Origin: Lachnospiraceae bacterium MD308
GTDB taxonomy: Bacteria > Bacillota > Clostridia > Lachnospirales > Lachnospiraceae
DNA length: 64,000 nt
NCBI GenBank assembly: GCA_000403475.2
Contig: KE159797.1
Coordinates: 1-64,000, forward strand
Reading direction: 5' to 3'
Below the pieces are notes generated by a model. It was not told the DNA's origin. It ran no database searches and worked only from the letters and a program-made list of their open reading frames with translations. Position 1 is the first letter of the stretch; each line of letters begins with the position of its first letter. A program made the position numbers and the translations under genes. Shown piece by piece: positions 23,293-31,940 of the stretch.

Positions 23293-24477
23293 ATGGTCAG
23301 CAGGGCAGACAACGTAATCACAAACACAGAGGCAGGAGCAAAGCCGGCCATGGCGGCATCGCCGCAAAGGCAGCGCGATTACTTGCTGGACAACTACAAA
23401 GCGCTTTTGATCACGCTGGTAGTCATGGGGCATTTCATCGAGCCATGCTATCAGAACAATGATTTTCTGTACACTTTGAAATGGCTCATCGTATCCTTCC
23501 ACATGCCGGCGTTCATCTTCATCTCCGGCTATTTTTCCAGGAGGGAGCTTAAGCTTTCCGTTATCTTGCAAAAACTCCTTGTTCCGTATATTGTCTACGA
23601 GTTTGTTTATTACTTTTTCTATATCTTTGTCATCCACAAAGAAACAGGGCTGTACCTTCTCTATCCCAAGTTCTCCCTGTGGTATCTGCTTGCCCTGTTC
23701 GTATGGCGCGCCGTAACGCCTTATGTGAAAAAATGCCCTCATTATATGCTGCTTTCCACTGCCGCCGGGCTCTTGATCGGCTTGTCCGGCATGCCGGACA
23801 ACTTCTTAAGCCTGCCGAGGATTCTCTACTTTTATCCGTTTTTCTTAGCAGGGATGGACTTTCGCCGCACTGACCTGGAAAAGCTGCAAAAGAAACTTTT
23901 CCGTTTCCTTTCTGCAGCTGGCATAATGCTTTTTGCCGGATGCATCCTGTATGCACCTGTCTTTGGCTCTCTGTCCGTCAAAGTATTCTACGGGCGGTAT
24001 AACTATGATTTTCTCGGACAGGACGTCATTTCAGGCATACTCTGGCGCATCGCCTGCTATGCCATAGGCTTTGCCATGACCTTTGCCGTCATGCTGCTGA
24101 TTCCTGGTCGAAAGACATTTTTCTCTTATATCGGCACGCGTACGATGGCCATTTACCTGTTCCACGGGCTGACCTATTCTTACTTTAAGGACTGTACGTC
24201 TCTGCTGAAAAATGTCGCTGCCATGCCCCAGGCTCTCTTGCTGCTTTCCGGCTGCATATTGCTTACAGCCCTGTTCTCCATACCGCAGCTCACTTCATTT
24301 ACAAACAAAGTCGCGGATTTGCGGCTGCCTGCCGCCGCCGGGCAAACCGCCGGTCTTCTCCTTCTTCGGGGCCGCCATTGGCTGCATGAAAAAACGGTTT
24401 CTTTCACGTGTTTCCTATACAGGCAGAAATCCCGCGCCGGCTCTCAGCGCATGATGTTTCTGGGAGGCAGGTTCTAG
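23293..24477 (+). CDS. Membrane acyltransferase, fucose 4-O-acetylase-like (acyltransferase 3)
   Basis: A 394-aa integral membrane protein with about ten helices. The opening DNYKALLITLVVMGHFIEP contains the catalytic His, and FHMPAFIFISGYFSRR the conserved Arg pair region of acyltransferase family 3; FSLWYLLALFVWR is another typical block. It probably transfers acetyl groups to a sugar of a surface polymer. No SGNH domain is attached. Start ATG 23293 (GAGGTG eight bases before) rather than GTG 23284. The last 60 residues are basic and less hydrophobic. Its neighbours give no pathway clue. Confidence 0.85.
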   Translation: MVSRADNVITNTEAGAKPAMAASPQRQRDYLLDNYKALLITLVVMGHFIEPCYQNNDFLYTLKWLIVSFHMPAFIFISGYFSRRELKLSVILQKLLVPYIVYEFVYYFFYIFVIHKETGLYLLYPKFSLWYLLALFVWRAVTPYVKKCPHYMLLSTAAGLLIGLSGMPDNFLSLPRILYFYPFFLAGMDFRRTDLEKLQKKLFRFLSAAGIMLFAGCILYAPVFGSLSVKVFYGRYNYDFLGQDVISGILWRIACYAIGFAMTFAVMLLIPGRKTFFSYIGTRTMAIYLFHGLTYSYFKDCTSLLKNVAAMPQALLLLSGCILLTALFSIPQLTSFTNKVADLRLPAAAGQTAGLLLLRGRHWLHEKTVSFTCFLYRQKSRAGSQRMMFLGGRF

Positions 24478-24487
24478 CGCACCCACG

Positions 24488-25075
24488 CTAGACAGTCTCC
24501 CCCGGCTTTACAATCCTCACCACATTCTCTCTGCGGATTTCCCATATATTCCCGCAAACCCCTGATTCCTCAAGGCTTTCTATCTCAAATACCCGTTTCC
24601 AGCTCTCCTTGATCCTCTGAACCTCATCCGGATAAAAACCTTTATAGCGCCCCTCAAAAAACTCAAACCCGTTTGTAACGCCGATATCCTTAAGATGCCG
24701 CTTGTAGGCAGTCGCATCAGCATCATCCTTCGGGAGATAGATCCTGTTCAGCACATAATCCCACTTAAGATCACTGAAATAAATCACCTTCTCCTCCGGC
24801 ACCTCAAGCTCATAAACTACCGTTCCCTCAATCGGAGGCAGGCAGTCCTCCCTCCGGATAGCACACCAGATGGGCGCCTTTACATCCTCCGGCTTTGGAA
24901 CCTTTTTCGCCGCCACTGTCGTAAACCAGTCATAGCTGTCCAGAAAAAGAGGCGCGATATCCCCAAAATGCAGCTCCACATACCGCCTCACATTGATAAC
25001 CCTGCCGTCGCGCTCAAGCTGGTACAGGGTCTTGTCATTCTGCCTTGTAAATAATCTCACTGTCTTTTCAGGCAT
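24488..25075 (-). CDS. DUF3841 protein
   Basis: A 195-aa soluble protein that resembles DUF3841: TVRLFTRQNDKTLYQLERDGRVINVRRYVE at the N-terminus, the KAPIWCAIRREDCLPPIEGTVVYELEVPEEKVIYFSDLKWDYVLNRIYLP core with conserved Trp residues. The family has no known reaction. The gene is convergent with the acyltransferase gene with only 10 bp between, and stands alone. Confidence 0.75.
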   Translation of the reverse strand: MPEKTVRLFTRQNDKTLYQLERDGRVINVRRYVELHFGDIAPLFLDSYDWFTTVAAKKVPKPEDVKAPIWCAIRREDCLPPIEGTVVYELEVPEEKVIYFSDLKWDYVLNRIYLPKDDADATAYKRHLKDIGVTNGFEFFEGRYKGFYPDEVQRIKESWKRVFEIESLEESGVCGNIWEIRRENVVRIVKPGETV

Positions 25076-25309
25076 ATTTCTTCCTCCCAGGCATAATATT
25101 ATATTTCCACTTCACATCATTATATCTATCCCCGGACAGGTTTTCAATCATTTGCCGTAAAAATTCAAAAACGGAAAAAAGCTTTTTCTTGCCAGATGCA
25201 GTCTGCGGTGCTATACTTTCCATGTATCAAAAATTCTAAAGTTTCAATGCCTTTCGGCAGGAAATCCCAAAAACAAATTTTATTATTCCTTGAGAACATA
25301 TAAAATACG
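25076..25309. other. Intergenic stretch before the Rpn gene
   Basis: No gene is seen. It should hold the minus-strand promoter of the DUF3841 gene, which I could not define with confidence. Confidence 0.5.
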
Positions 25310-25338
25310 TTGTCATTTTTTTCTGTAATTGCTATAAT
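25310..25338 (+). promoter_or_regulatory. Promoter of the Rpn gene
   Basis: TTGTCA (25310-25315), 17 bp including seven T, TATAAT (25333-25338), about 50 bp before the ATG. Confidence 0.7.
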
Positions 25339-25389
25339 GATGGCAAATGTATTTCTCATATGTTCCCAACGAAAAGAAAGGAGAATCAT

Positions 25390-26439
25390 ATGGGAAATGA
25401 ACAGAAGAAAGCAGCAGCTAAAAACACGAAAATCAGGGATAACGGGGCAAAATTGATTTTTGACGACCCGATTCTATGTGCTGAATTTTTACGGGGGTAT
25501 GTTGAGATTGATTTGCTGAAAAACGTGCAGCCGGAGAATATCGAAGACATCTCCGAGCGGTTCCTGTCTATGTGGCAGGAGGGAAGGGATTCTGACTCTG
25601 TAAAGAAGATCCACCTTCCGGAGAACGACTTGTTTTTGATCGCAATTGTGGAGCATCAGTCCAATGTCTGTTATGATATGGCCTTTAAGATGCTACGCTA
25701 TATGGTGCTTGTGCTGACAGATTACGAAACTGAGCAGGAAAAGTTACATGCAGGAATCACAAAAACAAAGGATTTCAAATATCCGCCCATTCTCCCGATT
25801 GTGTATTATGAAGGAACCTCCCGCTGGACTGCGGTCAGAAATTTTCATGAGCGGGTGCATTTAAGCGACGTACTTGGGAAATATATTCCGAACTTTGAAT
25901 ATCTGGTTGTGCCGCTGACCTCATATACGAATCAGCAATTGATTGAAAAAAATGACGAGCTGTCTCTTTTGATGCTTATCAACAAACTGAGGAATTCATC
26001 AGATTTTGCAGAACTTCAGGATATTCCGCCGGAATACTTTGAAAACTTAAGCGATAACACCCCCGAATACCTGTTGCGGGTAATCAGTAAAATTATTACG
26101 GTATTTCTTTCACGGCTGAACGTGCCGAAAGCGGAGATTGGAGATTTTACCGAAAAGATTGAACGGAGGGAATTTACCATGTTATTTGACAGTTTTGAGG
26201 CATATGATGTACAGGAGACAAGGCGGATCAGCAGAGCAGAAGGAGCAAAGTTCCATTTAGTAAAACTGATATGCAAAAAAATGAAAAAGAATATGGCAGC
26301 GAATGAGATTGCCGAGTTGTTTGAGGAGGATGAAAACGAGGTGCAGCAAATCTATGATGTTGCAATCCGCTATGCCCCGGACTATGATATCAATAAGATA
26401 ACGGAAGAAGTTATGAACCAATCAAGTCAAAATATATAA
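25390..26439 (+). CDS. Rpn-family recombination-promoting nuclease (PD-(D/E)XK)
   Basis: A 349-aa protein of the Rpn/YhgA-like (transposase_31) group, PD-(D/E)XK endonucleases that promote RecA-independent recombination. NGAKLIFDDPILCAEFLRGYV is the N-terminal family block, the LIAIVEHQSNVCYDMAFKMLRYM strand-helix carries the catalytic Glu-x-Gln (about residues 88-90), followed by PPILPIVYYEG and a helical C-terminal regulatory part (VKLICKKMKKNMAANEIAELF). AAAGGAGAATCAT precedes ATG 25390. Members multiply in Lachnospiraceae genomes and vary in C-terminal repeats. Confidence 0.85.
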   Translation: MGNEQKKAAAKNTKIRDNGAKLIFDDPILCAEFLRGYVEIDLLKNVQPENIEDISERFLSMWQEGRDSDSVKKIHLPENDLFLIAIVEHQSNVCYDMAFKMLRYMVLVLTDYETEQEKLHAGITKTKDFKYPPILPIVYYEGTSRWTAVRNFHERVHLSDVLGKYIPNFEYLVVPLTSYTNQQLIEKNDELSLLMLINKLRNSSDFAELQDIPPEYFENLSDNTPEYLLRVISKIITVFLSRLNVPKAEIGDFTEKIERREFTMLFDSFEAYDVQETRRISRAEGAKFHLVKLICKKMKKNMAANEIAELFEEDENEVQQIYDVAIRYAPDYDINKITEEVMNQSSQNI

Positions 26440-26455
26440 GAATGAGGTGATCTAT

Positions 26456-27090
26456 ATGAATAATCTGCAAAAAGCTTTCTCCGTCGCAGCCCCTCTATCC
26501 TTACAGGGCTGGAAAAACGAAATATGGAGGGATACTATTTCGAGAGCTGTGAAGAAATGGTACAGAAAATCTTGTCTATGCTGCCGGAGAATAGCTCTGT
26601 CGCCTGGGGCGGTTCCGAAAGCTTTACGGAAAGCGGCATGCTGGCAGCTCTCCAGAATGGAAACTATCAGCTTATCGACCGCGCTGCGGCCGTTACCGCT
26701 GAGGAAAAGCGAAAACTTTACAGCCGTACTGTCATGGCCGATGCCTATTTTATGAGCAGCAACGCCATTACATATGACGGAATCCTCCTGAACATTGACG
26801 GTTCCGGGAACCGTCTGGCATGCCTGATGCATGGGCCGAAAGAAGTGTTTGTCATCGTGGGCATGAACAAATTCACAAAGACCGTTGAGGCAGGAATCGA
26901 GCGCATACGAAATCTCGCGTCTCCCGCAAATGTACAGCGCCTGAACCGTAAAACTCCCTGCCATGAGACCGGGCTGTGCGCCGATTGTTTCTCTCCGGAC
27001 TGCATCTGCAGCCACCTTGTCGTAACAAGGCGTAGCCTTCTGCCGGGAAGGATCAAAGTCTTTATGGTTGCGGAAAATCTTGGATATTAA
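26456..27090 (+). pseudogene. LUD-domain protein with a frameshift near the N-terminus
   Basis: The main frame from about 26464 encodes a LUD (DUF162) protein related to LutC/YkgG: LEKRNMEGYYFESCEEMVQ, SVAWGGSESFTESGM, ANAVTYDGILLN-like SSNAITYDGILLN, GPKEVFVIVGMNKFTK and a C-terminal Cys cluster (CHETGLCADCFSPDCIC). The only well-placed start, ATG 26456 with GAGGTG, is in another frame and reads MNNLQK before an A5 tract at 26469-26473; one more A would join it to SFLRRSPSILTGLEKRN to give a 211-aa protein. An ATG at 26524 in frame has no ribosome binding site. So this is either a true frameshift, a contingency tract or a sequencing error. Confidence 0.75.
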
Positions 27091-27103
27091 GAGTTTATAT
27101 AAC

Positions 27104-27150
27104 AGCAACAGGACTTGCAAGGTCTTTAATCCCACAAGTCCTGTTGTTGT
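27104..27150. terminator. Terminator hairpin after the LUD gene
   Basis: CAACAGGACTTG and CAAGTCCTGTTG arms with a 15-base loop followed by TTGTAT on the plus strand, separating it from the convergent feo operon. Confidence 0.65.
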
Positions 27151-27162
27151 ATACTGCTCCTG

Positions 27163-27300
27163 CTAATGGCAATGCCCGCCGCAATTCTTGCAGTCACCGC
27201 CGCACTGTATAGATTTCCCGTTCTTCTTATCCCGGAGCATACTCCTTACCGCACTCCCGATTAAAACACATACAATTGCCCCTACAACAAAAGTTCCCAT
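27163..27300 (-). CDS. FeoB-associated Cys-rich membrane protein
   Basis: A 45-aa protein: one N-terminal membrane helix (MGTFVVGAIVCVLIGSAV), a basic stretch (RSMLRDKKNGK) and a Cys/Gly/His tail (CGGDCKNCGGHCH) able to hold a metal. This is the typical small FeoB-associated protein of Firmicutes and it lies 38 bp downstream of feoB. The GGAGGTTTA site precedes the ATG (27298-27300). It probably helps hand over or store Fe(II) at the inner face. Confidence 0.85.
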   Translation of the reverse strand: MGTFVVGAIVCVLIGSAVRSMLRDKKNGKSIQCGGDCKNCGGHCH

Positions 27301-27338
27301 ACATTAAACCTCCGTTTGCATTTTCTGTCCTTCATTGC

Positions 27339-29492
27339 CTATCTCGCCAACGCCGCCCCTTTCATACTCGTTTTCTGTGTCCCGCTTTCTTTATAAGGAC
27401 GCGCCATCAGATAGAGAAATCCGCTCATAACTACGACCGCGGCAACAGTTCCAAGCCTGAGACCACCTCCAGATATCACATTTCCAATCTGATACACACA
27501 GAGCGATACCGCATATGCAAGCACCGTCTGGTATCCAATCGCAAACCAGAACCACTTTACATTGTTCATCTCCCGCCTGATCGCTCCCATCGCTGCAAAG
27601 CATGGCGCACACAAAAGGTTGAATACAAGGAAGGAATAAGCCGCTGTGGCCGACATGCTTCCTGCAAGCCTGCCCCAGATTTCCGTTCCATCCTCCGCAA
27701 CCTCTGCAAACCCAAACAGGATACCGAAAGTTCCTACAACGTTCTCCTTGGCGATAAGTCCGGTGATTGCCGCAACTGTCATCCTCCAGTCGCCCCAGCC
27801 AAGGGGTGCAAAAAGCGGCGCGAAGATGTTTCCTGCTGCTGCCAGTATACTTCTGTCAAGCTCACTCGCCTCAAGCATGCCGAAAGATCCGTCTGTCCAT
27901 CCAAAGCTCATAAGGAACCACAAAGAAACTGTCGATACGAGAATAATCGTCCCTGCTTTTTTGATAAATGACCATCCGCGCTCCCACATGCTGCGAAGGA
28001 CATGCCCCGCTGTCGGCATATGATATGCCGGAAGCTCCATGACAAATGGCGCCGGGTCTCCCGCAAACATCCTCGTTTTCTTTAGGATAATACCGGAACA
28101 GATAACAGCCGCAATACCGACAAAATACGCACTCGGCGCAACCCACGCCGCACCGTCGAACAACGCTCCTGCAATCAGCGCGATAATCGGCAGCTTCGCC
28201 CCGCAGGGAATAAATGTGGTAGTCATAATCGTCATCTTGCGATCCCTGTCATTTTCAATCGTCCTTGACGCCATGATACCAGGAACGCCGCATCCTGTGC
28301 CGATGAGCATCGGGATAAAGGATTTCCCGGAAAGACCGAATTTACGGAAAATCCTGTCCATAATAAACGCTACTCGCGCCATATACCCACAGGCCTCCAA
28401 AAAAGCAAGAAATACGAAAAGCACCAGCATTTGCGGCACAAAGCCAAGAACGGCTCCCACTCCTGCCACAATCCCGTCAAGAATCAGCCCCTTAAGCCAG
28501 TCTGCGCAGTTCACACTCACAAGTATGTTCTCAACTGCCGGAGGAATAATCTCACCGAACAACACGTCATTTGTCCAGTCTGTTGCAAATGCTCCCACCG
28601 TCGATACAGATACATAATACACCATCCACATAACGATTGCAAATACAGGCAGAGCCAGCCAGCGGTTCGTCACAACACGGTCAATTTTATCTGACGTGGT
28701 AAGCTTCTTTACCTGATTTTTCTGCACACATTCCCCGATGATGGAAGATATGTAAGTGTACCTCTCATTTGTAATGATACTTTCTGTATCATCATCGAAT
28801 TTTTCCTCCATCTCCTGAATCTCCGCCGATACATCCGGCACAGATGGCATCTGCTCCCGAATCTTTTCATCCTTTTCCAGAAGTTTTATCGAAAAAAATC
28901 TCTTCTGGTTATCCGGCACAATTCCTGCAAGCTTTTCCTCCACTCTCCTGATGATCGTCTCCTCATCCCCGCCAAACTCATGAGCGAACCCGGCTGCCTT
29001 TCCGGACTGCGCAAGCGCAACTGCACGCCCCGCCGCCTCCGTGATTCCCGTTCCCTTAAGCGCAGAGATCTCAATCGCCTCACAGCCAAGCTTTTCTCCC
29101 AGTTTCCCGGTATTAATCTGATCCCCATTCTTCCTCACAAGATCCATCATATTCACTGCCATGATCACCGGAATCCCAAGCTCCATAATCTGGGTGGACA
29201 GATACAGATTCCGCTCAATATTCGTCCCGTCCACGATATTGATAATCGCGTCCGGTCTGTCGCCGATGAGATAATTTCTCGCCACCACTTCCTCCAGTGT
29301 GTAAGGCGACAGGGAATAGATTCCCGGAAGATCTATGATAACCACATCTCTATGTCCCTTTAATCTCCCTTCCTTCTTCTCAACCGTTACTCCCGGCCAG
29401 TTGCCCACAAACTGATTTGACCCGGTGAGGGCATTAAACAGCGTCGTCTTTCCGCTGTTTGGATTTCCTGCAAGCGCTATTTTTACAGACAT
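27339..29492 (-). CDS. feoB: Ferrous iron transport protein B
   Basis: A 717-aa Fe(II) transporter. The N-terminal G domain has G1 GNPNSGKTT (9-17), G3 DLPG (54-57) and G4 NMMD (114-117). A helical GDI region follows, then the membrane part with the two Gate motifs, including FIPMLIGTGCGVPGIMASR with its Cys, and about eight helices. Full length for a clostridial FeoB. AAGAAGGAGAAATGTT precedes the ATG. It is the third gene of feoA-feoA-feoB-Cys-rich, driven by a DtxR-type-operator promoter. Confidence 0.97.
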   Translation of the reverse strand: MSVKIALAGNPNSGKTTLFNALTGSNQFVGNWPGVTVEKKEGRLKGHRDVVIIDLPGIYSLSPYTLEEVVARNYLIGDRPDAIINIVDGTNIERNLYLSTQIMELGIPVIMAVNMMDLVRKNGDQINTGKLGEKLGCEAIEISALKGTGITEAAGRAVALAQSGKAAGFAHEFGGDEETIIRRVEEKLAGIVPDNQKRFFSIKLLEKDEKIREQMPSVPDVSAEIQEMEEKFDDDTESIITNERYTYISSIIGECVQKNQVKKLTTSDKIDRVVTNRWLALPVFAIVMWMVYYVSVSTVGAFATDWTNDVLFGEIIPPAVENILVSVNCADWLKGLILDGIVAGVGAVLGFVPQMLVLFVFLAFLEACGYMARVAFIMDRIFRKFGLSGKSFIPMLIGTGCGVPGIMASRTIENDRDRKMTIMTTTFIPCGAKLPIIALIAGALFDGAAWVAPSAYFVGIAAVICSGIILKKTRMFAGDPAPFVMELPAYHMPTAGHVLRSMWERGWSFIKKAGTIILVSTVSLWFLMSFGWTDGSFGMLEASELDRSILAAAGNIFAPLFAPLGWGDWRMTVAAITGLIAKENVVGTFGILFGFAEVAEDGTEIWGRLAGSMSATAAYSFLVFNLLCAPCFAAMGAIRREMNNVKWFWFAIGYQTVLAYAVSLCVYQIGNVISGGGLRLGTVAAVVVMSGFLYLMARPYKESGTQKTSMKGAALAR

Positions 29493-29543
29493 AACATTTC
29501 TCCTTCTTATGATATCTTTCTATTAATTTATCCCCGCATCCTA

Positions 29544-29765
29544 TTACTCAACCAAAATCATCTCCGCGTCCGCTTTGCGCAGGGTAAGCTCATATCCTCT
29601 CACGGTTACTTCAACTGGGTCTCCAAGAGGCGCCACCTTGCGCACAAATACATTCACGCCTTTCGTAATTCCCATATCCATGAGCCTCCTCTTTACAGGG
29701 CCTTCCCCCGAAATCTTCGTCACCTTCACCGTCATGTTGCAAGATACTTCCTTTAATGTCTTCAT
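29544..29765 (-). CDS. feoA: FeoA-family protein (second copy)
   Basis: A 73-aa SH3-like FeoA protein: VKVTKISGEGPVKRRLMDMGITKGVNVFVRKVAPLGDPVEVTVRGYELTLRKADAEMI. The RRLMDMGI..G..V...APLGDP pattern is diagnostic. It is thought to bind FeoB and support its activity. The two FeoA proteins of the operon differ clearly in sequence, so they are not a recent duplication. Confidence 0.95.
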   Translation of the reverse strand: MKTLKEVSCNMTVKVTKISGEGPVKRRLMDMGITKGVNVFVRKVAPLGDPVEVTVRGYELTLRKADAEMILVE

Positions 29766-29797
29766 CCTTCTTTACCCCTTCTTTTATAAATACACAT

Positions 29798-30007
29798 CTA
29801 CACCATAATCTTATTCGCCATATCCCTTCCTATGGCCACTCGGGAATCCCTAACATTCACAATCACACTGCCGCCGATATCGGATACAACAGTTACAGTC
29901 CCGCCTGTGACAAACCCAAGATTTTCCAAGAACTTTTTCACCTCCTCTTTTCCTCCGATTCGTTTGATTTGCATTGGTTCACCAGAACTTACCATTGACA
30001 ATGGCAT
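29798..30007 (-). CDS. feoA: FeoA-family protein (first gene of the operon)
   Basis: A 69-aa FeoA homologue: MVSSGEPMQIKRIGGKEEVKKFLENLGFVTGGTVTVVSDIGGSVIVNVRDSRVAIGRDMANKI. It lacks the PLGDP turn of the other copy and has IGGSVIV instead. GAAAAGGAGATGACATT precedes the ATG. First gene after the operator-promoter. Confidence 0.92.
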   Translation of the reverse strand: MPLSMVSSGEPMQIKRIGGKEEVKKFLENLGFVTGGTVTVVSDIGGSVIVNVRDSRVAIGRDMANKIMV

Positions 30008-30096
30008 AATGTCATCTCCTTTTCTATCCGCAACTGTCCGATGCCTTCACAGGCTGAACTGCCGCTTTGATTTTGATAAACATTTTCAATTTCATT

Positions 30097-30128
30097 GTTA
30101 GTATATTCTAACCACAATTAGTTGTCAA
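30097..30128 (-). promoter_or_regulatory. feo promoter with overlapping DtxR-type palindrome
   Basis: On the minus strand TTGACA (30123-30128), 17 bp, TATACT (30100-30105). A perfect inverted repeat GTTAG-N6-CTAAC (30097-30112) covers the -10. The TTAG/CTAA half-sites resemble DtxR/IdeR-type operators, and a DtxR-family regulator is encoded 1.5 kb away, so repression by Fe(II)-loaded regulator is likely. Confidence 0.75.
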
Positions 30129-30213
30129 TAACTTTTTTGAAATTTTCTGCCTGTTTTTATTTTTCTTTTTATGGTATCATATTTAAAGTATATCTTTTGG
30201 GAGGGAGATTTTC

Positions 30214-31527
30214 GTGGATATCAATTTAACTTTACACCAGCGTCAAGCTCTGTCACAGTCACAGATTCAGTCTTTAAATATTCTATCTTTTGATTCCATC
30301 GAGCTTAACCAGTTTTTACAGGACGAATATCTTGAGAATCCAATACTTGACTATACGGAAACAGTTCCGGGGATAGCAGACGCCGAATCTCTTCACATTT
30401 ATACCGACACACTGCCTGTCTCCGGCTCCGATTCCCTTAGGACAGCCGATATTCCCAAATTGGAAGATACTGCCATAAAGCAATATTTACTTCAGCAGTT
30501 AGACAGTTCCAGATACAGCAGATTCAAATGGAAGCTCATCTCCTATCTTATTGACTGTCTGGATAACAATGGATATTTTTGCTTTACACCTGAAGAAATT
30601 GCGAAACAGACCGGCGCAGACACCTTCATAATTACGGAATGCCTGACTCTGCTGCGCAGCCTTGAACCGGCGGGCGTCTTTTCATCCTGCCTGACGGACT
30701 GCCTCATAAGCCAGCTTGATAAAAAAAACAGTGATTATGAAATTATGAAAACGATTATTTCCTGCCATCTTGAAGATATTGCGGCCGGAAAGATAAGCTC
30801 TGTTTCCCGCGCGCTCTCTCTTTCCACTGCTGACGTAAGAAAATGTATTGCCAGAATCCGTATGTTGAATCCGAAACCTTTATCCGACTTCATGCCCGGA
30901 AAAGAGCAGTATATTATTCCCGATATTATCTTTACAAAAGAATCCGACAGCTGGAAGATTACTCTAAATGACAGTTGGATTGCAAACTATCATCTGAATG
31001 ATTACTATTTAAAAATGCTGCCGACGGCTGCGGACCCTGAACTCCGCGCATATTTTGAGAAAAAGCTTGCCCGCATACAATTTATTTTTTCCTGTATTGA
31101 ACAGCGAAGAAAAACCCTGCTTTCCATTGCCGGCGAAATTTTAAAAGAACAGGAAGCTTTCTTTAATTCCACCGGAAATCTCCGCCCCATGACAATGGCT
31201 TCCCTCTCGGAAAGGTTAGACGTCCATCCTTCGACCTTCAGCCGCGCAGTGAAAGGGAAGTATATACAGTTTCCAAAAGGAACTGTCCCTTGCAAGGAGC
31301 TTTTTTGTACGCCGGTTATTTCCAACGGAGCCATGGCTTCCTACTCCCAGTCAGATATTAAAGACCTGATCAGACAACTTATCAACGCAGAAAATAAGAA
31401 AAAGCCTTATAGCGATCAGACGCTTGTAAAGCTTTTAAAAGAACATGGAATTACAATCTCCCGCCGCGCTGCTGCCAATTATCGTTTAGAAGCAGGATTT
31501 GCGAGCAGCGTGGAGCGAAAAGAATAA
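30214..31527 (+). CDS. rpoN: RNA polymerase sigma-54 factor
   Basis: A 437-aa sigma-54. Region I is Gln/Leu-rich (LTLHQRQALSQSQIQSLNIL then LNQFLQDEYLENPIL), the core-binding domain follows, then the helix-turn-helix (TMASLSERLDVHPSTFSRAVKGKYIQFPKG) and a C-terminal RpoN box. The box reads SRRAAANYR where the consensus is ARRTVAKYR, a conservative change. The GTG start (30214) follows GGGAGGGAG. It is divergent from the feo operon and followed by the DtxR-type gene 37 bp later. It needs bacterial enhancer-binding proteins, none of which lies in this window. Confidence 0.93.
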   Translation: MDINLTLHQRQALSQSQIQSLNILSFDSIELNQFLQDEYLENPILDYTETVPGIADAESLHIYTDTLPVSGSDSLRTADIPKLEDTAIKQYLLQQLDSSRYSRFKWKLISYLIDCLDNNGYFCFTPEEIAKQTGADTFIITECLTLLRSLEPAGVFSSCLTDCLISQLDKKNSDYEIMKTIISCHLEDIAAGKISSVSRALSLSTADVRKCIARIRMLNPKPLSDFMPGKEQYIIPDIIFTKESDSWKITLNDSWIANYHLNDYYLKMLPTAADPELRAYFEKKLARIQFIFSCIEQRRKTLLSIAGEILKEQEAFFNSTGNLRPMTMASLSERLDVHPSTFSRAVKGKYIQFPKGTVPCKELFCTPVISNGAMASYSQSDIKDLIRQLINAENKKKPYSDQTLVKLLKEHGITISRRAAANYRLEAGFASSVERKE

Positions 31528-31564
31528 TCCGGCATGCCTGACATGCCCCACAAGGAGGAATAAA

Positions 31565-31930
31565 ATGCAAGAACTAAACGAATCTGCCGAGAACTATCTC
31601 GAGACAATACTAATCCTTAGTAAAAGACTTCCTGTAGTAAGGTCAGTGGATATCGCCAATGAACTTGGCTTTAAGAAATCAAGTGTCAGTGTCGCCATGA
31701 AAAACTTAAAAGCAAAAGAACACATCACAGTAAATGATTCCGGTTTTATCTATCTTACCGAATCCGGACAGGCGATTGCAGAGATGATTTATGAGCGCCA
31801 TCAGCTTTTGAGCTCGTGGCTGACATTTTTAGGCGTTCCCGCCGATACTGCCGCAGAAGACGCCTGCAAGATTGAACATGTAATCAGCAAGGAAAGCTTT
31901 GAAGCAATAAAGAGGCATGTCAAAAGATAG
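31565..31930 (+). CDS. DtxR/MntR-family metal-dependent regulator
   Basis: A 121-aa regulator with the family opening MQELNESAENYLETILIL, a winged helix (VRSVDIANELGFKKSSVSVAMKNLKAKEHI and the wing FIYLTESGQAIAEMIYERH), and a dimerisation part with metal ligands in ERHQLLSSWLTFLGVPADTAAEDACKIEHVIS (Glu, His, Cys, Glu, His). It lacks the SH3 domain of DtxR and so resembles MntR/short IdeR. AAGGAGGAATAAA precedes ATG 31565. It follows rpoN and is the natural candidate to bind the feo operator. Confidence 0.9.
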   Translation: MQELNESAENYLETILILSKRLPVVRSVDIANELGFKKSSVSVAMKNLKAKEHITVNDSGFIYLTESGQAIAEMIYERHQLLSSWLTFLGVPADTAAEDACKIEHVISKESFEAIKRHVKR

Positions 31931-31940
31931 ACACGCCCCT

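Noticed and set aside
26447-26755. Frame starting MIYMNNLQKAF read to its own stop
   Set aside because: Only the first six or so residues belong to the LUD protein; the rest is an out-of-frame shadow after the A5 tract.
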